This document shows positions 1 to 13,964 of a stretch of 64,000 nucleotides of DNA, piece by piece. The notes under the pieces are model-generated. The model did no database searches. It worked only from the letters and a program-made list of their open reading frames with translations, and was not told where the DNA came from. This stretch comes from Burhinus oedicnemus. Lineage: Eukaryota > Chordata > Aves > Charadriiformes > Burhinidae. Where the stretch lies: NCBI GenBank assembly GCA_008921705.1, contig VFFE01007066.1:877574-941573 (forward strand), in the 5' to 3' direction. Every line of letters starts with the position of its first letter. The first letter of the stretch is position 1. Made by a program: the position numbers and the translations under genes.

Positions 1-3000
1 TCCCACTTTTCAGCATCTTACTTTTCCCACTGCCCTCATAAGTATGTATGAGCCACTGATCATAAGACAGCTTATACTCACCATAAGAATGACAGATACC
101 TTTGACTAGTCTAGTCTTTCTAGATGTACCCATGTTCCTCATAAGCAGAACCGCAAATGGAGCTTCTTCAGCTAATTTCCACTGTAATGAACTTGCACCC
201 ATCTGACAAAGAGGAAAATGAAGGGGAAAAAAATAAAAAGTTTTTGTTCCTACTTTTGTTTTCCCATTGGAACAAAGGGGTGTAGCAGACAGCAAACATT
301 TGTCCCTGTCATTTCCTGCTCTTATTGACCAAAGTCCATCATGCCACCTAAACAATAAAACTCATATCAAGCCTGTCATTAGAGTGGAAAAGATAGTAGA
401 AAAACAACTTTTAATAGCCTGGGTTTTTTCCTAATGATACTGATATGTTGAAGAAAATCATTAACTGTTAAGCACCATAGATCTTAAACACTGACATTAC
501 TTTACAATCTGTATTTCCAAACACTTTTAAAAATAATCTAAGGATTACCCAACATTTGAATGTGAAGGAGAGAAAGCCCATGCCACAATTTGCAGGGAAC
601 TCTAAATTTGGTTCAGATAGATCTCTGAGTATACTTACGAACTAAACCTGTGCAACATAAATACCAATTTTCTTACAAAGCTGGACATAATTGCAAGGGA
701 AAATACTGAATCCCCATGAACTCAGAAGAATCCTCTTCTTCCCTGACAAGACACTGGTAAATATTTTATATTCTGCTGTACTGGGTCTGCTTAGTATTGT
801 AGGCTGCCTACAGCACTAAAAACTGAGTATCACTGCCTGTTTTTGAAATGTCATCTTAAAAAACATGAAACTAAACATGACTGCAGACAGTAGAAAGCAT
901 TTCACTGTTTATAATAATCCTGGGTACATGATATAAGACTATGGCATGCCCTAACTTACAAACATTGCAAGCCCACTTTTAATAGTGGGTTAGCCAACCT
1001 GAATTCAGAAGATAATGTTCCTTTTGTAGTGGCAAATCCATCCAAGGATCTGGCATCATATAATGCAAACTAAAGCTGAGCTCATATTGCCAAGGATCTG
1101 CTGTTTGCCTCGACTGGGATGGAGGTATTTCATCACATGTACAACAGGTGATGTTATTTTCGAAGGCCTTCTCAAAAACAAACACAAAAAAAACCCAACC
1201 AAAAACCCACACCCACAAAACATTACTCGTAATGAAGATTTTGCTGTCTTCCCTGCCAGCAGAGCCTGAGCTACCCTGACCATACCTCAGCCTAGTTTAC
1301 ATGTTCAGCCCCAAAGAGCCAGGTCCTGACTACCTACAAGTTGGCTTAGCAGAAGAGAGGTTAAAGAGCGCTCCTAAATTTGGAGTCTAGCAAAACGAAA
1401 CAATTCAAATTTAAAGACAAATAGTTATTTTTACATAGTCAGTATGACAGAAGTTGAGGGAAGGCAGAAACACCAAGTGTTTGCATTAACTTTCTGGAAA
1501 AGTTACTGTGCCACGAATGGATTCGGAAGCAGGTCTGCCTGATGGAGTGTGAATCTGCCAGTTTGGACCAAATATTTAGAAGACAATTGTCAGCGCTGAA
1601 AAACAGCCCGGCAGGAAGGAAGTCATATTCCTGATTGCTCTCAAGAAGGCATTGTGTTGCAATTAATATATTAAAAAAACCCCCAAACTACAAAACAAAA
1701 TCCAAACCAAAAAACACACAAGATTTCATTTCAATAGTCAACAAAAACTGAAAATGCATTTAATTTGATTTTAGCTCATATATTCAGACTACATGGAGAA
1801 CAGATTTAATGAGTGGGCCTGAAGAGAGAGCAGCAACACTGACCCATTTAGACCAGCTCCAAATAAGAGATCAGGTATGTCAGTATCTTTACTTAATATG
1901 CTACATATTTCAGCCAGGGCACAGCACCAAATACTGTCATTATCTAACTTCTACAAACACTTCTAAGCTCTCTAAAATTCTGCTTGTAAAAATCCACAGC
2001 GGAGTCTATGCTACAAACCCTACATAAATCAGACTTTATCATGACTGCCATTAAATAAACGTAAAAATAACAATGCAGAAGAAATGCAGACTTCCACTTT
2101 CTGTTGTTTTTTTGTTTAAACAAACTAGTTCAAATCCTGCAATTGTGAGATCCAGCATGGAGCTCTTAAAAATAAATTTAACGTATTTTTAAAGGTGGGG
2201 AGGGGAATCAGATACAACCGTTTAATCCAAGCATCAATATCATCAAGTTTAAATGAAGACTCAAGATCTACACACCGTTTTGAATACACCAGCTGGGTGC
2301 AGGGAGTGGGGACAAATTCAGAGTTAGTTGAAGCATCAGCTAAAGACACAACACTTTTTCATCACTAAGAACCACAACCAATAAAAATCAGAGCTAAAAC
2401 AAGAAAGCGTAACAATCCACATCCAGTTTCTGCATATTCCTAACTTAGAAAAATCAAACCTATTTGCTAAATACAGTTCTTATGAAGAAAAATCCTGTGA
2501 ATTACATTTCCTTTATTCTGGACATAATATAAAGCATTAGTTGCACATTCATTCAATAGACACATTTCCACGAGTCTACTACCCAGCCATAATACCACCT
2601 AAAAATACATATAATAAAGAAGCAGAATTTTAAGCAGAACTCTGCATACAAATTTGACAGTAACTTGAACATGGCCACCAATTATTTCCAGTCCAGGCTC
2701 ACTTTTGGATAAGCATTTTTCAAGTAGATTCCCTTTCTCTCTAGGCATGCAATATGGCTGATCAACTCCAGTCTGTTTGTCCACTGACATTGTAAGACAT
2801 CCAAGAAGAATCAATAGCCATGCAAAGTACTGCCTACTTGGCTGTTCAGACAAGGCTTTATCTTGCTCCATCCTCTGTTAATCCATTTAAGTGTGACCTC
2901 CCCTCAATGCCTGGCAGCAGAGGCATCGGTTAAAAATGTAAAATTCCTTTGGGTGATGCGTTTTAACACCAAAGTTGCTGAAAAACTAAAAACCAGAGCA

Positions 3001-4774
3001 CTCTGCATACTCTGCTTCTAAGTGAAATAAATGACAGTCTTCTCTTTTGCATCATTATGCCAGACTGAAAAATAACAATTTTGATGTTAAGGTCTGCCAT
3101 ATGCCTTTTCAGCAAGGGGACACCACTGCAGTCACGATCATCAACTTAATAAAAAAAAAAAAGAAAAAAAACCAAAAACTTAAACCACCACCAGATTTTC
3201 AAGTTTTAAAAAAAATAAACAAAACCAAAATGGAAGTTACAGAATCAAGTTACATATGAACTGCTCCCCTTTTGTAACTGTGCTGCCTTTGAAAATCCTA
3301 GCCAACATTTTAAAAAGAAAAACTTCAATTATATACCACAAAAAAGTATTTTAAGGCCTTCAGTGCAAATGATGATTTTGCAGTATTTTTAGAAAATAAG
3401 GCACATGACATTTAGATATCTTTAATGCATTTTAAAAGACAGATCAATATGAGATATTGATTTACTTATCAAATGGGTATTAGATGAAGACTCACCTTTT
3501 TTTCCCCACTACATGGTGAAATAAAAAAAAAAAAAAAGAAAAAGTTTTCAGTGTAAAGCGCCTCCTCGGTAGGGCGCCTGAGGGATTCCCCATCGGATGC
3601 ACAGTTCTAGGGAACGACAACAATGACTGACTTCATTGTTTATCATATCACCACACCCAGAATTCTGCAAGCTACATCCACAGCTGACATGCTCAAAAGT
3701 GTGATTTAATACATAAGATCCTTTTTGGCCATCGCAAGATACTGGAATATGAATTCTGGGGGAAAAAAAAAAACCAAACCAAAACCAGGGAAGCAGCAGC
3801 ACAATTATGCAGTTATCAAAACTGCATTCACATGATCTATCTAAACCTCAAGGTTTTGAATTTAAAAACAAAAGTTTCAGAGGGCTGAAAGTACAAACAT
3901 GCCTTTTCGCAATCTGCCACCAGAAGGATCTGAACATCAATACTAAGATAGCCTGTAACTGCAGCAACTCGGTTTTTATTAATTTTTATTACAGACTGTC
4001 AGCCAAGCAGATGCCACAACAGAAACGCATCTTGGTAAGAGATGTCATCAGGAACATCCTGAAGGTACCACAGAATTGCAATACTTCAGGAGAGGTGAGA
4101 GACCAAAAACAGTGAGAAATGGAAAAAGCAAGTGGGAGGCTGATGCTGAGCCTCACTGGTAGCACACGAGAGTTCCTCAGTCATCCTGGAGTGGGACAAA
4201 GATGTGACCAGGGTTCAAGAGGAGTTTGAGGTTCATCCAATGAAGCTGATGGAATAAATCAGGAAGCAGGAGCCAGGATAATCTAATGTGTTTGACAGAT
4301 TTGGAATATACTCTTAGAGGCTCATACCTGTGTGGTTAGGAGACCCAAGCAATGTAGGTGCAAACCCAGATGTAGTGGAAATCAAATAGCCAAATTTAAA
4401 ACCCGTCCTCTCAAGGTTTAAGATCTTCAAGCACATCTCACCAAGCCATTCCCAAATTACAGGCACCACCTATGGCTCCTGGGTTTCCAACCCTTTGTGG
4501 AACAGAAAACAAAACATCACCCTATGGAGGTTCTGCTGCCATAGCTAATCATTAAGCACAATCCTGCTCAATTTTCAACAGTGGTTTTGTTTGAAACCTA
4601 ATTGAACAAGGAGGATGGAGAGAAAAGGAAGACCAAAATGGTGCATGCTCTGCTCCAGTTGGAGTCAACTTACCTGCAGCTTTCCTACTGCTTTGGGAGA
4701 GTCAGCTTAAATTCAAAATGCAACATTTTGCCTGTGCACACAGCAGCAAGGCTGAAAACTTCCCTCACCTCCTT

Positions 4775-4803
4775 GAGTTTACTGTAACTGAGTTTACTGT
4801 AAA
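4775..4803 (+). repeat. Short tandem duplication, 15-bp unit
   Basis: The unit GAGTTTACTGTAACT at 4775-4789 is followed directly by GAGTTTACTGTAA, giving nearly two copies. It is a simple local duplication with no visible function. Confidence 0.7.
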
Positions 4804-5040
4804 ATACAATATCTTAACACTTGCAACATACAAGTAAAACAGTGGCACCACTCTGTACCTATTTTCTCAACAAGGAGAAATGAATTTATTTTTTTTTAAA
4901 TATGTACCAACAACCCTAAAGCTGTTACCATCCCTAAGACAATTTCTGTTTCAGTGGAGGCCATGAGTTTGGCGACTTCAGGAACCCTTCCGGCTTTAGG
5001 ACACAATCCAATTTTTAAATAACTGGGTGTGGGGAGAAGG

Positions 5041-5061
5041 AAAAAAAAAAAAAAAAAAAAA
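5041..5061 (+). repeat. Poly-A tract (21 A)
   Basis: An uninterrupted run of 21 A follows a purine-rich GGGGAGAAGG. No retrocopy could be recognised upstream of it. Confidence 0.9.
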
Positions 5062-8000
5062 TAAAGCCACTTCTTGACACCAGCTATTCCATAACCATTC
5101 GCTACGAAGTTTTTCATAGGTGAAGCAGCAGCCCTGGCTGGGAGCAGAGCTTGAACCCTGGACTAGATGGACAATTAACACAACAGCTCCTTTACCCTCA
5201 AAATTCACTTCCACAGGGTTTTTTTGTCCTAACAAGAGGATTAGCAATTTTTAAAATAACTTCTTGGACTTGCAGGGTCTGGGAAAGACAAAAAAATTAG
5301 ACTATCCTTTCAAATGAATAAGACGAGCATCTGTTCTCCATTCCAAGTGAAGCAACTTCTTCAACTGCACAACCACCAAAATCAAGCAGCCGTTAACTCA
5401 GAGCAACGACCCAATTCCAACAACTCCAGACAGTATGGATGAGACAGATTTTTCTTATTATTATTTTTTTATTTTACTATTTTGAGGAAATCTTACTCTT
5501 CCCCTAGCTGTGAACACTTGCACCTCCATTAGTAAACTAGGAATGGCAAGGCCAGACATGTATTTGCTTAAGTTGAAAAAAAAAAAAATTAAGAAATTAA
5601 TTTCTCAACTGCATAATAATTAGGGGGGGGACTGTTCCCCCCAACTTTGATATTTGGCTCTGCATTTTTACAGCCGAGAAACAGGCTGTAAGAATTTCAA
5701 TAGCAATTAGTAAAACAGATCCAGGAGGGCTCAGCAGGCAGCACTGTTTGCTCCTCCCTGGGAAACTTCACAGTGAGTGAACGACTCCCCCAGCCAGCCA
5801 GTGGGAGCGATGCACAGAGGTGGCACACCTGGCTGCAACAGGAAATTGGAACGGCTGAGATTTCCCTCCAGGCAAAATTCATTCACTCCCAATCTGGGGC
5901 TTTGCAGATATTCAACAAACAGGGAAAAAAATTTAAATAGAAAAACCGTATATGCTACTTCAATGCAAACCATAACAGTTCCAACACGTAGCTACTACAG
6001 CCTGGGGCCTAGACCTTTAATCAGTGTAAGTTATTGCAGATTCAGCCATGGGTCCAGTAGAACTGTGTCAACCAACAGTACAAATTTAGCTGCAGGGGCA
6101 TAATACCTTCTTCTGGCAAATTTAAGAGGGAATACAACAGACAGCTTGTGCTGACTTCATGCGTTCAGCTCTCCAATGTGAGCGTGTGCTCTGCCACGCT
6201 CCCGCCAGCTTGCTGTCAGCAACACTGCAGCTGCAGTATTTAGCCCAAGGGCCAGCTGACTACCGCAGGGCTCCAAACATAGCCCCAAGCGGTGTGTCAG
6301 AAACGTGCTGGGGAGAGGAAGCTACATTGGTGTTCAGCCTCTGCTGAGAACTGTCATGAGAAACCTCTTTCTCCCACAAAGGGTGTGAAAACTGATTTCA
6401 CTATCATCCTTCTTTCCCAGCACCGGTGCAGCCGGCACAGGGCACACTGCTGGATGACAACGGTAAAAATCTAGAAAATAAAACCACAGGAAGCTGAGAC
6501 CTGCTGGTATTTTCGTCCACTGGTTTGGGGGGAGATCACTCCCTCCTTTGCCTAATTTATTTAGTTCTCTGTTGTTCTGTACCCTGGACAACCTTTCCTT
6601 TATTTCTGCAGTGTCCACAGGTTAATTTCAAACTGTGTTTTCTACAGGTTCCCTCTTTTACGAATTTCAGATTTCTTAACCAATTTCGACTTTAAGACAC
6701 TCTTTCTTCAAAATCTCTTCCTATACCCCTTTCAGTGTTTTTTGCATTGTACTCACCACTTTTTCCTTCTTCTCCGTCTCAGTCTTCCTTTCTACTACTC
6801 CATTCACTTCAGTTATTACACAAATATTTTATTCAGAATTTGAAGATTCAGATCACAAGCACCCATCAGATCCATAGTGCCAGGGCAAATCTCATTCTGG
6901 AATATGGCAATGTTCATGGAGTGACAACAAAAATACACTGAACAAGTGATTCCTTCCAAAAATGGTAAAATCATATTTGGAGGCTTCTTCAAGGCTTCCT
7001 TTCCTCGCTCCTTCCCCAGCCCCAATGTTTGGTACAGTAACTTTCACACTGTTCCAACCTCAAGGCCCAAAACAATTGCTGAAGTAGCAAGAATCTCATG
7101 AATGTAAATATTTGCTCAGGGTTAAGTTACCAAGAGAGAATTTCTGCTCAGAGCCTGCAAGCTCAAAAAGAAGGAATAAAAAGAGGCCAAGAGTTTAAGA
7201 AAACTAGAGCCCAGTGTTAAATTCCTTCATTATAGTCAGACACCTGCTTGCTTTTCAGAAGTCTAAAATGAACAGGAGAAATCTCTGATGTCCAAGCAAT
7301 AATTAGACGTCTTCCTGCCTTCCAAAAAACACTGGGACTTCTAGGCTCTTTGGACTTTTAGAAATCAGATTCTTTAATATGAAGGCTTGTAGCCTCCAAA
7401 AATCTCCATCCAGATCGCCACGGTGATGTGTACAGATGTGTATGCTACATACATACACTGTAGCCAAACGCTCCGTCGAATGGACAGAGGTTGGGCTCCC
7501 AGTAACAGGCTGACATCTAACCAAAGCGTCACTGTTTTAGCCTTTCACATAATTAAACAGCTCAATGAGTACCATAAATTAACAGTAGAGGTAGTTACGC
7601 TTAAAGCGGTGACTTCAGCAACAGAATATTCAAAATGCTTGAAGAGAGAAAAATGACAAATATAATGCAAAATTGATTCATTCAGCAGTCCAGCATAAAA
7701 ATATTCTCTCCTTGAATCTTTATTAAGCCAAAGAATTTCTAAGAAGCAGCATCAAATCAATCTCTGAAGATATTCAAGAACTAGAACTATCTTTCAAAAG
7801 GAGATGTTTCAGCATTTTAAAATATAATTTCAGTAATATAATTATTCATGGCCATACTGAAATTCACGATGACCTACCATGTTTAGCAGTTCCTCACCTC
7901 TCATAGTGGTTACCTGTGGTCTGCGCCATCCCTCTCTGTTAAGGCACTGAAGAGTCTGTCGTGCCAAGAGATACCTTTTCCTACTACTAACAACAAATTT

Positions 8001-11000
8001 GAAGACCATGAATTGTATGTTACTCCGTTCACTGCCCAATGACAGCTTCTTACCCAATGTCAAGAGATTGCTTCAGAACAGCATTGATACTTCCAACACA
8101 TTTAAACGTACCATGGAAGCCTGTGCAATTTAAAAACTTAGAAATGGTTATTCTTGCTTTTAATAAAACTGACCTGTCTACAAAGTCACCAGCATTTAAG
8201 GAAGACACATAAGTTGGTAACGCTTGACACATTTCTTCAAGACCAAAAAAGCTCCTTCTCCAGGCCATTACTACCCAACACGAGTACGGAGTGGGACCCA
8301 TGAATGTCCATCTGACCAGCCACTCGGGCATGCCAGGCGACAGTAAGCCCGGACTTCCCAGTCCCACCACCAACACACATGACATCATTCAGGCAGTATC
8401 CCGTGTCTTAACACAGGAGAAAAATTCCATTCTAGCACTTCTGCAACTTTTTTATGCTGATAGTTGACTGCCAAAGAGCTAAGGGTTTTTAGAGTTCATA
8501 ACCAAAACACTAATCATACTAAGAGGGAGAGAAGAAAGACAGAGGGAGAAAAGTATCCTGACGATATCTGAAGGGTTATTCAGACAGCCCAGCTCTGAGG
8601 TAGGAGCCTTGACCCTCTGTTAATGGAGCTTCTGGAGGTGACAAGTTGATGAAATCACCTGTCTGAGCCCCCCAAGGACCCTGCAGGGAATCCTGCATGA
8701 GATGACTGAGGTTATGCTATACAAACAACCTCCTCTCCCCAACCTTCCTGCCCAATTCCCCACCCAGCCCTCCCACAGCAGTTAAATCTCTGGCTTTCTG
8801 TCCCACACCAGGGTCTTAAGCCTGGCCAAATAATAAGATAAGCACAACCCAGAAAACAAGGAAGCGGGTAATACCAATAAACTCTGAAATATAATTGCAT
8901 TTCACAGAAAGACCAAAATAGAAGTCAGTGACACCAGCAGAAAAAGCAGGGAGAACAGCATTTTGAGAGGTAGCTGTCAGGGACCACAGAAGACTCATGC
9001 TTTAAATAATGCCATTTAAACTCAGTAACTTAACCCTGAGAAGTCAGGTCACAACTACACACCCTGGGTATTTCTCACAGAAGTACATGGTGACTACTGC
9101 CAGAAAAAGCAATGGCCATACCAATGAGGGAATGGAGATGAACATCAGGCTGTCATTCCATTTAGCACTGCAGGAGAGGACACCATGCATTGCATTTCTT
9201 CTGTGCGCTGGCTGGTATAGCATTTGCCCGATATCAAGGTAAAGCAAACACGCAGTACTTCAGTACCAGAAATTCCTAACAATAGCCAGTACAGATAAAG
9301 TAAAAAGCCACGAACTGTGAAATAAAATTCAAAGACCCATAGAACTTTCAGACATTGCAAAGCATTGAATGCAAATACAGCCATACCAAACCTTGCTTTT
9401 AGGAGATGGCTGGGGAATGGGAGGGGGAAGAGTAGAGGGAGGGGCAAAAAGATTCACTGGAAGCACTTTCCAGTGTACCTCCACTATTGTTCCACCAACA
9501 AAGCCCTTCTCAAATTTCACTACTCATAACCTCCAAACCAGCCAGAGTTTCGTGCAGTGGCTGACTGCCTTCCAATTACCGTACACTCCAGAGAATGCAA
9601 CACTGATCTGCAAACATCTATTCTCAATTTCACAGTGGATTTTCATGGTGGAGGTCCGGGATCCTGTGCTTGGGGGAACTGGGCTCGGTGCTCAGTGGGG
9701 AATTCAGGGGAGGGGTGGCAGAGGACAAGAAAATGAGAGACCTGAGAGCTGGTGGTGGGTACCCAGTGTGGCTTGAGAGCTGCCACATCATGGAAAGAAC
9801 CAGCTGAGGAGTTCAATGATACTCCTTCATAATTTCCTCTCTCTCTCACTTGCACCTTAGTCCACCTTATCTCAGGCTATCTCAAATTCTCTGTTTCCAC
9901 ATCTGAAAAATATATGAAGTTACTTTTTTTACTTAAAAGGAACTTTCAACTAGTTCAGAGAATTTGGAACAAGAGACATATTTTGCAAATGGTATCAATA
10001 TTCATCATTATGCAAGAATCATAACCCAAAGTCTCTCAAGTGAAACATTCATTTTCACATTAAAATTTGATAACACTGACAAAAATGAATACCACAGTAG
10101 TTATCACCACTTTTAACCTGCCACACTATTTACTCCACTCAGACAAGTTACCATCTACATAATCAATAGGTCAAATCTCTAACACAATATCTGCATCCAG
10201 TCCTGGGAGCTAGAAGTATTTATTACTTAGGTTTTACCAGCCACCTCTTTTAAATAGTTTCAAATTCTTTGAGTTTCCAGTATGTAGTAAATGAAAAATA
10301 TTTAAAATGTTTACGAAACAGCTTGAAGAAGAAAATGAATCTTACTCAAAAGCGTTTTACAAGTTTATAGCTTTAGTAGAAACTGGTGTACACTGAAGAG
10401 CGGAAACAAAGCATTAATCACATCATTGTTGCATTTACGCTCTCTGCCCTTTAAGTTCTCATATACACCACTCAGTCACACTCTCTAACCAAACAGGATC
10501 ATTTGCACCAGTATTACTGATGTCCGGTAATCTTACCAAGATCCATAAAACAAAAGAAGGTACAAAGAATTTGAAAAAAACCATACATTCATTATTATTG
10601 AGCTAGGTTGGTAGTAACAGAAAGCTTCCGTCAGGAACATTGAGCTGGACAATTTACAGACACACAGGAAGACAGAGCTGTTCCCAAAGACCTCCTACAG
10701 AAGTTAGTTGTTCATTTTTCATTGAAAAATCAGTAGGAAACACATGGATTTTAGACGGCACTTCAGGGGGCAGCAGTCCTCAAACCACCTCATCTCACAC
10801 AGCTTGTTTGAGAACAAGGCTTCCCCAAAAACAAACACATAGCAACCTGATCACGGAGCTCTGAGTATAAAACCCTTGGGACCCAGCCACAAAGCCTGTC
10901 CTGAAAACACCGCAATGTAAATAATGCACAAGTAAAAATCATCACCTTGGATTCTGACTTCCCAAGTCTTTCCTTCCTGCTATCCCAGGGTTTTGACAAC

Positions 11001-13221
11001 CTGCTTCCACTGCTACTGACCTAAGATGGTCTTCCTCGTTCTGGATGACACTACGGAAGCTCACCCCACACAAGACGCCACAAGGACCATCAGCACTCTA
11101 TTTTGATTTACCATTTTTATTGGTTTGAACATAACATCCTCTCTTGCACCTCTGAGACACTTCAAGACCAAAGAAGTTTTGAAGTCTCAACCTCCTCACA
11201 CATTATCACCTCAGTTGACATTTGGAGTTTGGGGGACATCCACAAGAACTCTGTGGGTCAGCATTTCCTATGGCATTCCTAGACTACACTGGATTTCCTT
11301 AAGGAAAGGGCAATGTAATATCAATTCCCTGTCTTTCTTCCCCATCTCTGCGGAAGATACCTGACAGGGCTTGCATCTGCACATTTGGAAAGAGGCAGAG
11401 CTCCTCTGGGAAGAAAGAGTTCCGGCTTAATTTTCAGGAGGAGTTTTAGACGTACATTTAAATGCACTAAAGGGTACTGAAGAACAGCAATTCCAGCTCC
11501 ATCCAAGAATGATTTGAGCCAGGACTACACAAGCAGGGCACATTTGATCAAAGTCACAAGAGCAAGCAAGCTTAGCCTCTACAGGCTTCCGCTAGATCAC
11601 CACACTCTAGATGCTGTAACTTTGTAAACAGAAATAACTCTCTCATTGAAGACAATCACAATCAACAGAACTACATATTCACAAGTATGGTGGGATACGT
11701 ATAGCCCCTACCTACAGGCATCTAACACGAGAGCCCTGGCTCCTTCTATAACTAATGGAGAGAGAAGTTGCTAACACAGGTATTCCAGCTCCTGCAGGCT
11801 CCAATCCATGTGGGAGGATCCGTCTCCAATCTTAACATACTGAAGATTGGTACCCGAGTGGTTCAGGAGGTGCCAGAAGTCAGACTGTCTGAGTATCCCT
11901 GGATCCAAGGCAGATGGGGAACCTCAGCAGGTCTGCAACTCACCATAATCTTTCTTGGTTTGATCCACCTGAGAAGCAGGGCAGAGAACTTACGTTTTTT
12001 AAAAATAAGGATTTATTTCTTCAAAAGCAGGAATTCCTTTAAACTCAATTTCATTTTTATCATTTTTCTCTAGCTTTATTATGGTAAGGAGACGTACGAT
12101 ATAAAGAACTGGGTTATAAACGAGCTAAATCAGGAACAAAACCAGCTTGCCTATTTCAGAGTATGATTTTATACACACAGCTCCACTAGTTTGAGTATGA
12201 ACTGTATAACTAAAACATCCTAATAGCATTGTGAAAACTAGCTTTCTATTAAAAATAAACTACTTCTAAAGAATGCAAAAATACTTTTATCAATGTATTT
12301 GTCACCATATATATCCCATTTACATTCTGCATACTTCTCTGCTTGGACAACAAAACCAATTCTGGTCATTAACAATTGCCAATAGTCTCTTCCACTCTCT
12401 GGTGCTGCTGAGTATCCAGCACTGCAAGAAGTGGTTAGTCCCAGATTCTTTTAAATTGTAGAGCCATTTTCTTTTGTGTTAAAATTCCCTAAAGCTTGCA
12501 AGGGAACTAAGGTAGAGTATATCCCTTTAACATAATTTAACCACTCTTAATACTTGGAATGGAAAATGTGACTTAGGTACTGAGGTTTAAAAAACAGCTA
12601 CTATGTATGCAGCCAATTTTCTAAACATGAATCTCATAAGGTTTTTTTAAGGCTTTTTTTTTTTTCCCCCTTTCTTTTTCTGCATGAGAACGTAGGGCTT
12701 ACAAGAGACAGCCAGCTAAATGAAACAGACCATTATGGCTCAGAGGCTTCCAATCTGCAACTAGAAATGGTTTACATTATAAGTACTAACAGCTCCAAAA
12801 GGTATTTAAAAAGGAGAGTGGAGAAAAACTTGGCATTTCATAAGCACCTAAATATGGATTGGCAGGAAATAAATTCGATCTATGCAGTTAATAATAGTCT
12901 TACCAAAATAAGCGTTTAACAGAACTGGTTTTATGTGGTTTTAGGAGAACTAAAAATATATTTACACAGCTTAGTACTATATTTACTCAAATGTGCAATC
13001 TCTGAGCATTGTCAGCCGCACAGGGACGAGGCTCCCCGAGGTGCCTGCAGACAGCCACCAAGTCTGCAAGGGCAGCACGGAGATCTACCTCCCCGCAGCC
13101 CACGCTTCACCTCCACGAAGGTGGCAGAGCAGGGCAGCAGCGTTTGCCAGCCCCGGCTGAAGAGCTCAGGCCTAAAGAGGGCTGGGCTGGACACCACTGA
13201 CAATGGGCTTGCCTTAGAAAC

Positions 13222-13241
13222 NNNNNNNNNNNNNNNNNNNN
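13222..13241. other. Assembly gap, 20 N
   Basis: Exactly 20 N sit at the left shoulder of the CpG island, four bases before a 17-A tract. It is an assembly gap of unknown true size. Confidence 0.99.
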
Positions 13242-13245
13242 GGAG

Positions 13246-13262
13246 AAAAAAAAAAAAAAAAA
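13246..13262 (+). repeat. Poly-A tract (17 A) beside an assembly gap
   Basis: A run of 17 A directly follows the short N gap. The homopolymer and the GC-rich flank probably caused the gap. Confidence 0.9.
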
Positions 13263-13720
13263 GGAGAGAGAAAAGTTAAGCGTCGCCCCGGATCTGCTCA
13301 GGCTTCTCTGCCCCAGGCCGGGCTCCGCCGCTACGGGCCGTGCCCGGCTGCCCGCGGAGGGGCGCGGCGGGCGGGGAGGAGCGGGCAAGAGGAGGACCCT
13401 GCCGTCGGGCAGCGCCCGCCGAGCGGCGCGGGAGGGGGCCGCGCTGCTCCTCCGGCCCCTGGCACACCTGGAGCGGGGCCGGCCCAGAGACCGGTCTCCC
13501 TCTGCTCCCACCGAAGAGACCCCCGCTCGGGTCCCCCGTGGCCCCCGCCCGCCCCAGCCTCCGCTGAAGGAGAAAACTTGGCGGGCGAGCGCGGATCTCG
13601 CACGGACGCCTCTCCCCGGGGGGCGGTAGAGGTGCCGCCGCCGCCGGGGCAGCTCCCCGGACGGGCAGCGGGGCCTGGCCCGGCCCGGCCTCCTGCGCGG
13701 CGCGGGGGGCGCAGCCTTAC

Positions 13721-13733
13721 CCTCCGGCTCCAT
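13721..13733 (-). CDS. Candidate first coding exon (partial), possibly inositol-pentakisphosphate 2-kinase
   Basis: On the minus strand inside the CpG island, ATG GAG CCG GAG G is followed at once by the splice donor GTAAGG (13720-13715). The start context is GGAGCAGATGG, which is reasonable (purine at -3 is absent, G at +4 is present). The exon would encode Met-Glu-Pro-Glu plus the first base of a Gly or similar codon, a phase-1 junction. As I recall it, human IPPK begins Met-Glu-Glu-Gly-Lys and is the same-strand neighbour downstream of BICD2, so position, strand and first residues all fit. IPPK phosphorylates inositol pentakisphosphate at the 2 position to make InsP6. Only 13 coding bases are visible and no second exon was found in the window, so the gene name is inference. 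The alternative is an unrelated gene or a chance ATG-donor pair. Confidence 0.45.
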
Positions 13734-13956
13734 CTGCTCCCGCCGCCGTGCTCCGGCGCTCCCCGAGCTGCTGCGAGTTGGGCCGGGCGGCGGGCCGGGC
13801 TGAGCGGTTACAAAGGCGGCCGCCGAGCGAGGGGGGTGGGCTTCCTCTCCCTCCCCCTGCAGCTGCATCGCGCCGTGAGGCGCCGCCAGCGGGACAAGGC
13901 GCCCCCAAAGGCGGCGGAGGCGGGAGGTGCTCCCGCCGCCGCTCGGCCCCGCGCCA

Positions 13957-13964
13957 CCCGCCCC
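13957..13964 (-). promoter_or_regulatory. GC box (Sp1-type)
   Basis: CCCGCCCC on the plus strand reads GGGGCGGG on the minus strand, about 225 bases upstream of the candidate minus-strand ATG at 13733. That is a usual place for an Sp1/KLF site in a TATA-less promoter. Confidence 0.55.

Larger units (their letters stand above)
1..13009. other. Non-coding span, probable first intron of the CpG-island gene (IPPK candidate)
   Basis: This is AT-rich sequence with many short A- and T-tracts and no open frame that I recognise as a known protein. If the minus-strand first exon at 13721-13733 is IPPK, this span is its first intron. I looked on the minus strand for conserved IPPK kinase segments, such as the N-terminal GEGNKSLVV-like block, and did not find them. 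Two minus-strand open frames (3548-3755 and 2599-2871) have some exon-like character but no recognisable homology. No transposon was recognised. The assignment as intron is inference. Confidence 0.45.

Noticed and set aside
2599..2871. Minus-strand 90-codon frame with a good start context and a hydrophobic N-terminal segment resembling a signal anchor.
   Set aside because: No recognisable homology, no splice context that ties it to a gene, and a second hydrophobic end typical of AT-rich chance translation.
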